Shown one piece after another: positions 1 through 10,416 of a DNA stretch of 64,000 nucleotides; the stretch's first letter is position 1; each line of letters starts with the position of its first letter. The DNA is from Poa pratensis (taxonomy: Eukaryota; Streptophyta; Magnoliopsida; Poales; Poaceae). Both the position numbers and the translations under genes were made by a program. Where the stretch lies: contig CAMZMU010000060.1 of the NCBI GenBank assembly GCA_947311845.1, forward strand, positions 1,933,758-1,997,757, written 5' to 3'. A model generated the notes under the pieces. It saw only the letters and a program-made list of their open reading frames with translations, searched no databases and was not told the DNA's origin.

Positions 1-467
1 GAGGCAACGCCACGAGGAAGGCCGGCGGCTGACCACTGAACCGGGGCGCGACGCGTGCCCTGCCTCGGTGGCATGCCCCCAACACGACCACTTGTGGTGT
101 CCCCTTGGCATACGAAAGGAGGCCCTAGGTCATTGTGAAGGGAGAGGTCACCATGGCTAGCAGTAGCTCATAGTCTAGACTTGTACTCGGGGGCTAGACA
201 GGCGACACCTCGGGAACCTCCCAGTGTGTAATCTGATAGCTCGCGGATGTAGAAAGCGCTGGTAGTCTATCCATTGTAACTCACCAACTCCACAATCGAA
301 CCAGACAAGCAGGACGTAGGGTGTTACGCGGCGACGCGGCCCGAACCTGGGCAAAACTTGTGTGTTTGTGCTTGAGCTCGGGGACCGATTCCGGAGCACC
401 TCGCGTCCTCCTATCGAACAAATAGGGGGTGTCCAACATCCCGGTGTCCGCGTTCCGACACGCGACA
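1..467 (+). repeat. El-1 5' LTR, right-hand part
   Basis: The LTR begins left of the window and ends at ..CGCGACA, directly before a primer site at 470. The terminal stretch (CCGGTGTCCG then GACACGCGACA) parallels the end of the El-2 LTR (CCGGTGTCCG then GAGACACGACA). Confidence 0.75.
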
Positions 468-469
468 TC

Positions 470-488
470 TGGCGCGCCAGGTAGGGGG
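470..488 (+). other. El-1 primer-binding site
   Basis: TGGCGCGCCAGGTAGGGGG starts two bases after the LTR end. The same 19-mer follows the 5' LTRs of El-2 and El-3. It begins with TGG, complementary to a tRNA CCA end, and contains the 10-base palindrome TGGCGCGCCA. I cannot name the primer tRNA with confidence. Confidence 0.8.
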
Positions 489-639
489 CGCCCGTGCTTC
501 GCGTCGGAACTCTCCACACCGTCGGCTACTTCGGACCGGACGAGCACCGGGCCCTGATGGCGGCGAGACCAAGTCCAACCAGGGCTCCCCGCCCGTACGC
601 CGATAGAAGCCTCCACATCATCGTCCAAGATTCCGCCAT

Positions 640-1110
640 GCCTTGAGTTTCTGCCCGAGCGTGACGGAAGTCGTTGCCATTCAGGCGTTCCGCTGGAATG
701 TGCGCGACGTCCACATGCTGGGGAAACTCGGCAGCCCCGACGTCGGGAGCCTGGAGGAGCTGTACGCCCTGGCTGACAAGTGCGCCAAGATGGAAGAAGG
801 GCGAAGGGCCCCGGAGCTCGCAGCAGGAGCACCGTCAGAGGAGCGGTGGTCCCGCCGCGGGGAAACCCACGGAAATGAGGGCACCCGCCGAGCCCCGTCA
901 CCGCAGGCGCGAGTCTGACGGTGGCGCCGAGGTCGTGGTGCCCGATCCACGAGGTTCACTCCCACGACACGTGAGACTGTAACTCCATGCGTAGCATCGC
1001 TGCCTCCCGAAGGAAGCGGCATGCGGCGCGCGAAACCAGTCTCGCAACCGGGGGCCTGCTTCGCTGGTGGAGAACCGGGGCATCGTGTCCGGAGTGCCCG
1101 AGTCGGCCCG
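640..1110 (+). pseudogene. gag: El-1 gag remnant (capsid C-terminus and degenerate zinc knuckle)
   Basis: A frame at about 643-918 encodes the C-terminal part of a plant gypsy gag capsid domain, with the family pattern 'LGKLG...SLEELYALADKCAKMEEG' comparable to 'RKLWELADRCARAEEG' in El-2. The N-terminal two thirds of gag are deleted. Near 1045-1100 another frame has CFAGGEPGHR, which looks like a CCHC nucleocapsid knuckle with its second cysteine lost. The frames are not continuous, so no Gag is made from this copy. Gag would form the virus-like particle in the cytoplasm. Confidence 0.6.
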
Positions 1111-2037
1111 CACGGGAAGGGGACTCGGGCGATAGGAGCGAGCGGCTCACCTCACGAAGGAGGGAAGGAGAAGACGTGGGACGTGCACCAGCGTCCGAGA
1201 AGCGGCACCTATGCCCCAGGGACATGCCACCGACCGACACCCAGGGCCGGTGCCGAACGAGGGATGGGAAGGCATGAACCAGGAGGACATGGGCGGGCCC
1301 AGGGGCTGGACCTCCTCGGGGACCATAATCCCCATGGGGGTTGACCCGGGCCCGGCCAATGTTCGTCGAGAAAAGCACGGAGCCGCGAGCGTCAGCGGAA
1401 TGACCATCGCCTTCACCAATAAGCTACGGCCGCTACCACTCCTCATCTTACCCCGAGAAAGCGGCGGAGGAGCCACCATCTCGTTACAAAGCTAGGAGAC
1501 AGTTTCGGCCGCCGAGACTCCAGGGAGAGGACGCTCGGCATGGCCAGGATCTCTCTTCACCAACACGTGGGGGCACCCTACCCCACGAAGATCAAACTAC
1601 TCGCCCGTGACAACCCTGAACAAGAATCTCCCACCAAGGCACTCGCCGGGCCGGGCAACCGAGGAATAACCAATGCTATTGACGTCTCGGCCATCGAGGG
1701 GAAAGAGAAAAGAGAGGCGGTCGGCCGTGACCTGGCCGCCCAAGGGAGCCCCGTCAAGATGACCGAGATGGACATCGACGAGCTAGGGAAGCACGAGGGG
1801 GGCTACTATCCTTGCCCCCTCCACCGCTTCCCCAAGAAGGAGATGGCAGGCCCACGCCTAGCCTAACTGAAGACACCTAGGGAGGAGGGACGCCCGCACT
1901 GGAGGCGCCTCCAGCCGACGTCCCTCCCTCCAAAGTCAACTCGGGTGAAAGATGGGGGAGTCCGGACCACGTGATCCCGCGCGCCCCCAGAGTACCCCAT
2001 TCAGAAGGTCCTACCAAGCGTAGGGCTGAGCTGTCGA
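1111..2037 (+). other. El-1 internal spacer, no recognisable domain
   Basis: This stretch lies where protease and reverse transcriptase should be. A frame at 1540-1866 (108 codons) is open but matches no family I recognise; it could be linker sequence between Gag and protease. No DxG protease motif and no YxDD motif is visible in any frame. Confidence 0.45.
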
Positions 2038-2590
2038 CCAGGTCTGGGTTCGCCGGGTCATATACAAGCTCGCGTCAACTCCGTTCCTCGGAATGGAGGG
2101 CAGGAGGAAGAAGGGGTGCCCTGGACGCTACGATCCCGCGCACCCCTGAGTACCCCTCAATCGGAAACCCTACCTTGCGTAGGGAAGGACATTCGGCTAG
2201 GTCAAGGTTCTCCGAGCCCCAAAAAACCTGTATCCGGAAAGACAGCCCTGGGGACGAGTTTGTCGGCAAGGTCAAGGTTCGCCGTGCCCATCGAGACTCG
2301 TATCCGGCAACGGAACCCTAGTGGTCTGAGCATAAGTTCAGCAAGGTCGGAGTTCGCCGTGCCACCACAACTTGAACTCGGGGATAGAAGCCCTAGCGGC
2401 GCGCAAGTCGGCAAGGTCGGAGTACGCCGTGTCATACAAACTTGCATCCGGAAACGGAGCCCTAGCGGTGAGCTTGTCGGCGAGGTCTGGGTTCGCCTTG
2501 CCATGACAAGCATGCCCCCGGGAACAAGGGTCCCCGCGGCACAACGCGGCTAGGTCAGGGTTCGTCGAGCCATCGTGCGGCGGGGACAAC
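2038..2590 (+). repeat. Minisatellite of about 66-78 bp units in El-1
   Basis: About six or seven diverged tandem units share a core GTCGGCAAGGTC..GTTCGCCGTGCC followed by a CATCCGGAAACGGAGCCCTAG-like tail shortened in some copies. Cores begin near 2040, 2197, 2262, 2338, 2408, 2477 and 2549. A further single core lies at 4193-4225, downstream of the integrase. The units are imperfect in length and sequence, so the array is old. Confidence 0.7.
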
Positions 2591-2644
2591 CCCCGGCATG
2601 CGGCCTCCCCGAGGCCCTTGCCAAAAGAAAGAATACAATTGTCC

Positions 2645-4190
2645 TTTGATGTAGGCCTACGTAGACGCGGTCCGCAAGCTGGAAAGGCGGTTTGACGGGA
2701 TCCAGCTGGAGCACGTACCGCGAGGACAAAACGGAGTCGCCGATGAGCTATCCAAGATATTGGCTAAGAAGGAGCCCGTGCCCCCGGGCGTGTTCGTGGA
2801 GCGGCTCACCAGGCCCTCCGTCAACACGGGTGCGGGGTTAGGAGCAAGCTCCGTCTCTAGGAGCCCAGGATAGGGGGATCCCGGGGAGGCACTGGCGGAT
2901 GGCCACGTGGCGTACGTTGCGGAGGTCGGGGACCCCGAGTGGGCCACCGACATACTCCAATACCTACGACATCAAGCGCTTCCCGAGGACGATCAGCAAG
3001 CCGAGCAAATCGCTCGGAGAGCCAAGATGTACGTCCTCATCGACGGAGAACTTTACCGGCGGCGGGAGTGCAAGTAAAGCTCCGCTGCATCGCCAGGAAG
3101 CAAGGGCGGGTGCTTCTGGCGGACATCTACCAGGGACTGTGCTCGAGCCACCTCGCGGCGCGGGCCCTGACAGGCAAAGCCTTCCGGCAAGGCTTTTACT
3201 GGCCTACGGCACTCTCAGACGCTGATGAGTAGGTGCGAGCATGCGAAGCTTGCCAATTCCACGCCAAGAACATCTACCAGCCGGTCCAAGCTCTCCGAAC
3301 GATCCCGCTCTCGTGGCCGTTCGCGGTCTGGGGGCTGGACGTGGTCGGGCCATTCCCTGCCTCTACCGGAGGGTACCGGTACTTGATCGTAGCCATCGAC
3401 AAATTCTCCAAATGGGTGGAAGCGGAACCTATTCGATCTCAAACGGCACTGGCGGCCGTCAAATTCATCCGTGGGATCGTGTGCCGCTTTGGCGTACCAA
3501 TCGCATCATCACCGACTTGGGCTTCAGTTCACTAGTGGGCTGTTCCAGGCCTACTGTGACAACCTCGGAACGAAGATATGTTTCGCCTTCGTAGCCCACC
3601 CCGGAGCAACGGGCAGGCGGAGCGAGCTAATGCAGAAGTGCTCAGAGGCCTCAAGACACGAACTTTCCAGTGGTTCGACAGTTGCGGGCGGGCATGGATC
3701 GAAAAGGTCCCCCTTGTGGTGTGGTCGCTACGTACCACCCCGAGCCGGGCCACCGGAGAAACACCGTTCTCCCCCGTTTACGGGGCCGAGGCGGTGCTAC
3801 CCACGGAGCTCAAATACGGATCTCCTGATACCCGCTCCTTTCAAGAGGAAAGGCAGTGGGAAGAGAGGATTGACGACGTCAACCTCCTCGAGGAGGTCCG
3901 GCGCCGGGCGGCGGTGCGTGCAGCGCGCTACCAACAAGGTCTTCGCCGCTACCACAGCCGACGGTCCGCCCCCGGGAGCTCATGGTGGGAGATCTTGTCC
4001 TTCGCCGAAGGCAGAGCCTCGAGGGGACACACAAGCTCTCCCCACCGTGGGATGGGCCCTATCGAGTAGTTCACGTCATACGGTCGGGCGTCGTCCGCTG
4101 GAGACGGAGGAGGGAAGGAGGGAGCCGAATTCATGGAATATCGTGCACCTCCGGAAGTACCACCTTCAAAAATTCTACTCGTAAGGGCGT
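2645..4190 (+). pseudogene. pol: El-1 pol remnant: RNase H C-terminus and integrase
   Basis: The region starts with the end of gypsy RNase H (pattern LEHVPRGQNGVADELSK near 2715-2750). It continues through the linker (ALPEDDQQAEQIARRAK) to an integrase with a zinc-finger part (CEACQFHAKN near 3245), the core start WGLDVVGPFP near 3330, and the glutamate-region pattern NGQAERANAEV near 3610. The first catalytic aspartate is visible. The segment around the second (ITD.., near 3510) has lost bases, and the reading frame shifts several times between 3060 and 4060. The C-terminal motif LSPPWDGPYRVVHV is still readable near 4038. The enzyme would insert element cDNA into chromosomes, but this copy is broken. 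Confidence 0.8.
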
Positions 4191-4192
4191 AA

Positions 4193-4444
4193 ATTGTCGG
4201 CAAGGTCGGAGAACGCCGTGCCAAATTGCGATCCCAGGGATGTCTCGATATGCCATAGTGTGAACCAGGCCGAGACCAGGCGTAATCCGCTGAGTTCGGG
4301 AGACATCCCCTCCCTTCCCCTTTAAAAAATATATATACACAAAGGTGGGGGGGAAGGGAGAGTGGAAGGGACGGCTTCGCCGGAGCGAAGCCCGCATCCC
4401 ATACTAACACTTAAACAAGCCACGCGCCTCGGGGAGGCACCCAT
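4193..4444 (+). other. El-1 post-integrase spacer with a stray minisatellite unit
   Basis: After the integrase there is one copy of the GTCGGCAAGGTC..CGCCGTGCC core (4193-4225), then an AT-rich stretch with TTAAAAAATATATATACACA near 4322. No coding signal is seen. It separates the sense pol from the convergent antisense B3 gene. Confidence 0.5.
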
Positions 4445-4450
4445 CAAACG

Positions 4451-5015
4451 TCAAGGCCAGTCCGGGATCTCGTGCTCTTCGGAGTCCGAATCTGGGGCGG
4501 GGTCATCGCTGCTGTCGCTCTCCGAGCAACAGGCGGCGCGACATTGGGAGTGGTCAAAGAACTTGACAAAGAACGTCCCCAGCCCGTCAAATCCGAACTG
4601 GGCGATGTACCCGGGCTCACCCCGTGAGCCCGCAGGATGGAACGCCAACCCTTCACAAGGAACAGCTTCCCGTCGGCGTCGAGCTCCGTCTCCAGGCACA
4701 TGGGGCCGTTGGGGTAGCCCACCACCCGGATCCACGTCACCTGCAGACCGGCCTCCGCCACCGAATCCGCAAAGGCCTCAGGAAGCTGCAGACGCCTCCT
4801 CAGCTTCCCATGAAGAGAGAGGACAAACTCGAAAGATAACCTCGAAAGGGCTGAAGACAAAGGAAGAAAGCGGAACGATGAGCCACCCACATGGGCTTCG
4901 CCGTGGCCGCCCCGTCCGCGCCGACGGCGGTCGTGACTGCGGCCACTCGGAGGAGGGCGGACGGATTCAAGAAAGGGTCACCGCCAAGCCGACCCGCGCG
5001 AGCCCCACCAGCCAT
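4451..5015 (-). pseudogene. Antisense B3 DNA-binding-domain gene in El-1
   Basis: The minus strand encodes a protein starting near 5015 (MAGGARAG..) with a B3-type domain in its centre. The pattern is LQLPEAFADSV, CLETELDADGKLFLVKGW, then in the next frame QFGFDGLGTFFVKFFDHS. An acidic serine/aspartate tail ends in a stop just before 4451. 'LFLVKGW..' and 'F.FDG...FVKFFD' are typical of plant REM-type B3 domains, which bind DNA in the nucleus. Two frameshifts, near 4900 and near 4630, break the frame. The gene lies between integrase and the lost 3' LTR, transcribed against the element. Origin by capture of a host B3 gene is inferred. A similar gene is at 28079-28646. Confidence 0.7.
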
Positions 5016-5100
5016 CGGCGCAAGGGAGACGGAGGAAGAGAGGAGGCGAATGGGAAGAAGAGAAGGGGGAAGGCAGTTACGACTCTGCCCCCCCCCCCCA

Positions 5101-5110
5101 TTCTTATAGC
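5101..5110 (-). promoter_or_regulatory. Candidate TATA box of the El-1 antisense B3 gene
   Basis: GCTATAAGAA on the minus strand lies about 90 bases upstream of the predicted start codon, followed by a C/G-rich leader. It occupies the same relative place as the TATA boxes of the antisense genes in El-2, El-3 and El-4. Confidence 0.5.
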
Positions 5111-5197
5111 AAAGGAAACATGGGGATGCGCTATGATCGGGCGGTTCCTATCCCGCCCACATTAAAGCCAACCCGCGCACCCAGACGAGTGGTGGGG

Positions 5198-6741
5198 TGA
5201 TACGTCTCAAACGTATCTATAATTTCTGATGTTCCATGCTTATATTATACCAATTATCACATGTTTTATATACACTTTATATCATATTATGACATTTATT
5301 GGACTAACCTACTAATAGTTGCCAAAGTGCACAATGTTCTTGTTTTACACTTTAATGTGTAGGAATTATCAAAATTGGCAAAGGAAACCTTGTTGGAGTC
5401 GAATCGGGACCTTCCTGAAATCAGTGTGAAAACGTTTTTCGGAGATTGTCATGTACCAGACAGAATACGACGTCAAACAGAAAAAGTCTAGTCGCGAAGG
5501 TTGTGGGGAATTTTCTGCCAATCGATCTGGACTTAAAATTCACCTAATTCCGAGTTCGGACGCTCCAGATATCGCCGCTTTACCGAAACCCTAAAGGAGA
5601 TGACGGGAATCTGAGAGCATATATAAGGAGAGGAAACCTAACTCGTGGGGAGGCCCCCATACCACGAATTTTCCTCCTCCAGGCAGCCGTCTTGGGGAGG
5701 AGAACCTCCTCCATAGCAGCACCATCTCCAAGGGCCGCCGCCGCCACCAAGGGCGCCGCCGCCTCCACGGGCCACCGCCGCCACCGCGCTGTGGCTGCCG
5801 CCGGCCTCCGCCTCCACTCCGGGCTGCACCTCTCCATCAAGCTCCTCATCACCATGATCATGCGTGAGTAGTTTCCCTCGGGGCTGAGGGGTTATGCCGG
5901 TAGCTATGTGGTTTATCTCTCTCTCCCATGGTGTGATCTTTATGTGATCATGAGTTTTGTAATCTAGTTGAATCCATAGATGTTACTCTTCATTATCTTA
6001 TATGCTACTCAAGTGGTTTTATTAATGTAATCTCCGGAGTCACCTTTGTCCCACGGTGCGAAGTTGACAGTGTGCGCCCCGTGTGTGGCTCTTAGGCTAA
6101 AGATAACAGGAATACTTATCATGAGTTGTTATTTGCGTTGGATGTCTCTATGAAATTGCGGTGTTTGTCTAGTACTATTTAGGGCGCTCAAGTTGACAGT
6201 GTGGGGTTCCCTAGATATGGAATGCGACTTTAAGGTGTGCTTTTATAGCCCTACGCGGTGGATTGGTGTTCGTTATCCAACGAGAGAATAACTCAGAGTA
6301 GCATAGTGAAGAGGAAATATCTATGTATTCAATAATATTATTATTGTTGAGAGTGTCCACTAGTGAAAGTATGATCCCTAGGCCTTGTTTCTAAGCATTG
6401 AAACACCGTTTACAACCAGTTCTGCTACATGTTTGCTTGCTGCCATTTTTATTTCAGATTGCAATTACCACTTATAATCATCCATATTACTTGTATTTCA
6501 CTATCTCTTCGCCGAACTAGTGCACCTATACACCTGACAAGTGTATTGGTGTGTTGGGGACACAAGAGACTTCTTGTATCTTAATTGCAGGGTTGCTTGA
6601 GAGGGATATCTTTGACCTCTACCTCCCTGAGTTCGATAAACCTTGGGTGATTCACTTAAGGGAAACTTGCTGCTGTTCTACAAACCTCTGCACTTGGAGG
6701 CCCAACACTGTCTACAAGAATAGAAGCGTGTGTAGACATCA
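5198..6741 (+). repeat. El-A 5' LTR (1544 bp)
   Basis: Starts TGATACGTC and ends GACATCA. From 5901 to 6741 it is nearly identical to 11023-11864 (about 11 differences seen by eye). From about 5320 to 5900 it cannot be aligned with the 3' LTR. A TATA-like ATATATAAGGAG lies near 5618, followed by a CCGCCG-rich leader. Confidence 0.9.
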
Positions 6742-6751
6742 AGCTATTTTC

Positions 6752-6769
6752 TCGCGCCGTTGCCGGGGA
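6752..6769 (+). other. El-A primer-binding site
   Basis: TCGCGCCGTTGCCGGGGA lies 10 bases after the LTR. It matches the Athila-type primer site TGGCGCCGTTGCCGGGGA (tRNA-Asp) except at the second base. Confidence 0.75.
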
Positions 6770-6913
6770 GGTAAGGTAAAAGGTACTCACATCCTCCAGC
6801 TACTTAGCTATTTTCTAGCACTGTTGCTGACGTGTGAGTGCTCGAAGGTATTTCCTTTAGATTCTGCAATTATATCTTTTTGTTTCTTGTTTTTATTTTA
6901 CTAGTTAGGCTTA

Positions 6914-7455
6914 ATGGAAAACAAAAAAAAATTAGAGAGCTCTATGAAATTTATCTTGAGTTAGGACATGATGCTTTTGAAGAGAAAATTAAAAAACCTA
7001 TGGAAATTTGTTTGCATAATAGTGGTAGCAATTTTATTAGCATGAATTCTTTGAACACCATTATTGCTAATGCTATGGAAAAGTCTAAGCTTGGGGAAGC
7101 TGGTTTTGATGAATATGATATTTTTAGTCCCCCAAGTTTTGAGGAGAAAATTTTCTTTGATGATACTTTGCCTCCAATTTATGATGATTATAATGATAGT
7201 GGTATTTTGGTGCCACCTACTATGGAGGATAAAGTTTATTATGATTATACTATGCCTGCAATTTATGATGATTACAATGATGCTTGTGATAGTTTTACTC
7301 CCACTATTACTAATATAATTAATTATGCTTATGTGGAGAGTAATGATACTTTTATGCATGTGGATCATGATAAGAATGCTTTATGTGATAGCTATATTGT
7401 TGAGTTTATTCATGATGCCACTGAAAATTATTTTCAGAGAGGAAAGTATGGTTAA
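6914..7455 (+). CDS. El-A acidic protein of unknown function, possible gag-like product
   Basis: An open frame ends at 7455 and encodes an acidic, tyrosine/aspartate-rich protein of about 180 residues. Two tandem copies of a 23-24 residue unit share the core PPIYDDYND / PAIYDDYND, with codons so similar that the repeat is also visible in DNA. The natural start is probably ATG at 6914, but a run of nine A just after it puts that ATG in a different frame. The first in-frame ATG is near 7000. No capsid or zinc-knuckle motif is visible. It lies just after the primer site, where gag belongs. Function is unknown; expression may need slippage on the A run, or the copy is frameshifted. Confidence 0.5.
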
Positions 7456-10400
7456 AGAAATCTTCATGTTACTAAATTTCTTCTCTTTATGATGAAGGTT
7501 TTGAGCTTTCTCTTGATTTGCTTTTATTTGCTGGTTACTTTAAGACCTACTGGTCCTTATGAGAGAGGGATACACGGTTTCATATATCTCAATAATATTA
7601 AGTCTTCTCTCTTTATGTTGAAATTTTTGAAGCTCCACTTGTTTTGCCTTCCTATGCTAGTCACTTTGTGCTTTATTGATTTATTTTCTTACAAGATTCC
7701 TTTGCATAGGAAGTGGGTTAGACTTAAATGTGTTTGATATTTGCTTCTCGATGCTCTTTCATATTCAACTCTTATACATATGAGAGCATCATCAAAATTA
7801 TCATGCCTAGCTAAAAGGCTTTAAAGAAAAGCGTTTGTGGGAGACAACCCATTATTTTTATTTCTGCATTTTTCTTTATTTGAGTCAAGGAGTTTGTTTA
7901 CTTCTGTAGCAACTCCTTTGTATCTTTATTTTCTCGCATTGTTGTGCCAAGAGTAGCCTCTAGTGTTAAGATGATGCTAATTTTGATTGCTGCGCAGAAA
8001 CAGATTTTTGCTGTTCACTGTACGAAATTCCTAAAATCACCAGATTGTTAATTAAATCTGAAATTTTTGTGCGTAATCTTTATGAATGTCTGAATCTTTC
8101 ATTAGTTCAAAGTTTTTCGATCTGAGCGTTGTAAGTGCCTCGAAAAAATTCGTCTTTGCGGACTGTTCTGTTTTAGACAGATTATGCCTTTTTATTTTGC
8201 ATTCTCTCTTTTACTAGTGTTGAGTGAAATTCTTTTTGGGTGGAAGAGCTTCACATAACATCAGTGGCTGTAGCTAATGTTTAAAGTAACAAGTCATATT
8301 GCGTCTTTATAGAACATGTGAATTTTTGATTATGCACTAACCCTCTAATGAGATTTACTTTGAGTTTGGTGTGACGGAAGTTTTCAAGGGTCAAGAGGGA
8401 AGAGTGATATAATAGGAAGGAGAAGAGTGAAGAGCTTAAGCTTGGGGAGGCTCCCATGGATCTCCCCAGCATATTTCAAGAAGACTCAAGCGTCTAAGCT
8501 TGGGGATGCCCAAGGCATCCCCTTCTTCATCGGCAAAATTATCAGGTCATCTCTAGTGAAACTATATTTTAATTCTTTCACATCATATGTGCTTTTCTTG
8601 GAGCGTCTGTGTGCTTTTATTTTCAGTATTGTACTTTTATTTTCAATAAAGCTTGACTGGACCTAGCATTCTTGATTGGGAGAGAGACACGCTCCGCTTT
8701 TTCATGAGAATACTCCTATTCTTCACTTATATTTGTTGAGTATTCATATCTAGCGCTGTTCAGCTTTTAGCTCTTGTTTTCATGTATCTCTTGTCAGAGC
8801 TATTAGCTTTCTTTTAAAGAAAGTACTCTCTTGCTTCACTTATATCTGTTTGGAGAGTTGTTAAAATAAATTGATTGGTGTTTGGTTGGTACAGAAAATG
8901 TTGCATGTGGTAATTGGTATAAGGAAAAACTTGTTTAATCTTGTAGATCACTAATTTGGATAACTTGATGCTTGTCAATTGTTTTGAGTTAACAAGTAGA
9001 TCATGATTAAATTTGTGCATCACATGAGTTAAGCCTATTAGTGAAGAACTACCGTAAAGCTTGTTGAAAATTTGGTTTGCATCGGTGGTATCTCTAAGGT
9101 CTAGATATTTTCTAATAACAGGGTTTGGTTAACAAGGAAGACGGTATGAAGTCTTATAACGTTTGCAATATGTTTGTCATATAAAACTTGGTGTACGGGT
9201 TGATATTCTTGTTTGCTTACATAAACCTTGCTAGCCTAAACTCTGTACTGAGAGGGAATGCTTCTCGTGCATCCAAATCCTTGAGCCAAAATCCATGCCA
9301 TTTGTGTCCACCATAACTACCTATATGTGGTATTTCTTGCCACTCCAAGTAAATTTTTCATGTGCTACCTTTAAATTATTCAAAATGTTATTATTCCTTT
9401 TTGTGTCAATGTTTACTAGCTCATGAGGAATTAGTGTGGTTATTCTTTATTCTATTTGTCAAATGGACTTTTACACCTGGACTAGCGGCATATACATCCG
9501 CTTATCCTCTAATTTTGCAAAAAGAGCTGGCAACGGGGTGCCCAGTCCCAATTAATTACAACTTTAACCATTAATTCTCTTCACACTTTTGCCCTGATTC
9601 ATCAGTAAGCAATGACAAACAGTGAAATACCTGCGTGTGTAAACCAAAGAGAAAGAGGGATGATCTGCCTTGCTGGTAGAAATAACGTCCTTCATGGGAG
9701 CCGCTCTTAAAAGCCCGTTTGACGACAATTAACAAACACCTCTCAAAAATAGATACTCCTCCATGGTATGTGATTGATGGAAGGCACCCGAGGATTCGGT
9801 TAGCCATGGCTTGTGTTAGCAAGGTTGGGAGGAGTATCAAATATTTTATGCAATCTCTATATGCTTTCAAAAACCTAAAAGCTCTAGCACATGACTTAAT
9901 CCCTGCTTCCCTCTGCGAAGGGCCTTTCTTTTACTTTTATGTTGAGTCAGTTTTCCTATTCTTTCTGTCTTCCACAAGCAAACACTAGTGTCAACTTTGT
10001 TACAACATGCGTTATATGCTACGTATTGGACTTGTTATACTACTTTGTGTTGACGATATCCATGAGATAAATATGTTGAAAGTTGAAGCAAATGCTGAAA
10101 CTTAATTCTTCCTTTGTGTTGATTAAATACCTTTTATTAGAGACTATTGCTTTATGAGTTAACTCTTATGCAAAATTGTTTGATGCTTGTCTCGAAAGTA
10201 CTATTCATGAAAACGTTTAGCTTGTGTGATTCATTGTTTACTCATTATCTATTTGGTAGCAAACTATAGACCATTGACTTGGATCACTTCATTCATTTAC
10301 ATGTGCCTTACAATATTATTTGATCAAGATTATGATGGTAGCATGTCACCTCAAAAATTATTTTGTTTTTATCGTTTACCTACTCGAGGACGAGCAGGAA
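7456..10400 (+). other. El-A non-coding interior
   Basis: About 2.9 kb of AT-rich DNA with only short frames in all six directions. It contains an internal exact copy of the 16-base polypurine-tract sequence (8494-8509), a partial copy at 8437-8448, and a purine-rich run just before it. No pol domain is seen. Confidence 0.6.
8494..8509 (+). other. Internal copy of the El-A polypurine tract
   Basis: CTAAGCTTGGGGATGC is identical to the terminal tract at 10401-10416, and a shorter copy, TAAGCTTGGGGA, is at 8437-8448. It could act as a second plus-strand primer site, as central polypurine tracts do in lentiviruses and Ty1; this role is inferred. Confidence 0.55.
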
Positions 10401-10416
10401 CTAAGCTTGGGGATGC
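10401..10416 (+). other. El-A polypurine tract
   Basis: CTAAGCTTGGGGATGC directly abuts the 3' LTR start at 10417, the expected place for the plus-strand primer. Confidence 0.75.

Larger units (their letters stand above)
1..5197 (+). mobile_element. El-1: decayed Ty3/gypsy LTR retrotransposon, 5' and 3' truncated
   Basis: An element on the plus strand with, in order, the end of a 5' LTR, a primer site, gag remnants, a minisatellite-bearing spacer, RNase H end, integrase, and an antisense B3-domain gene. Protease, reverse transcriptase and most of RNase H are missing. Its LTR end and primer site closely resemble those of El-2 (19047-29901), so it is the same lineage. No 3' LTR is seen; the copy stops at 5197 where El-A begins. 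The order of domains is seen in the sequence; loss of the central pol by deletion is inferred. Confidence 0.8.

Noticed and set aside
4362..5165. 267-codon plus-strand frame
   Set aside because: It lies opposite the antisense B3 gene. Its peptide is Pro/Ser/Arg-rich with no domain, while the minus strand shows clear B3 motifs.
1..5197. El-1 as the 5' half of a single element with El-2
   Set aside because: El-2 has its own pair of LTRs with a matching GGGCT duplication, and El-1 has its own integrase and antisense gene.
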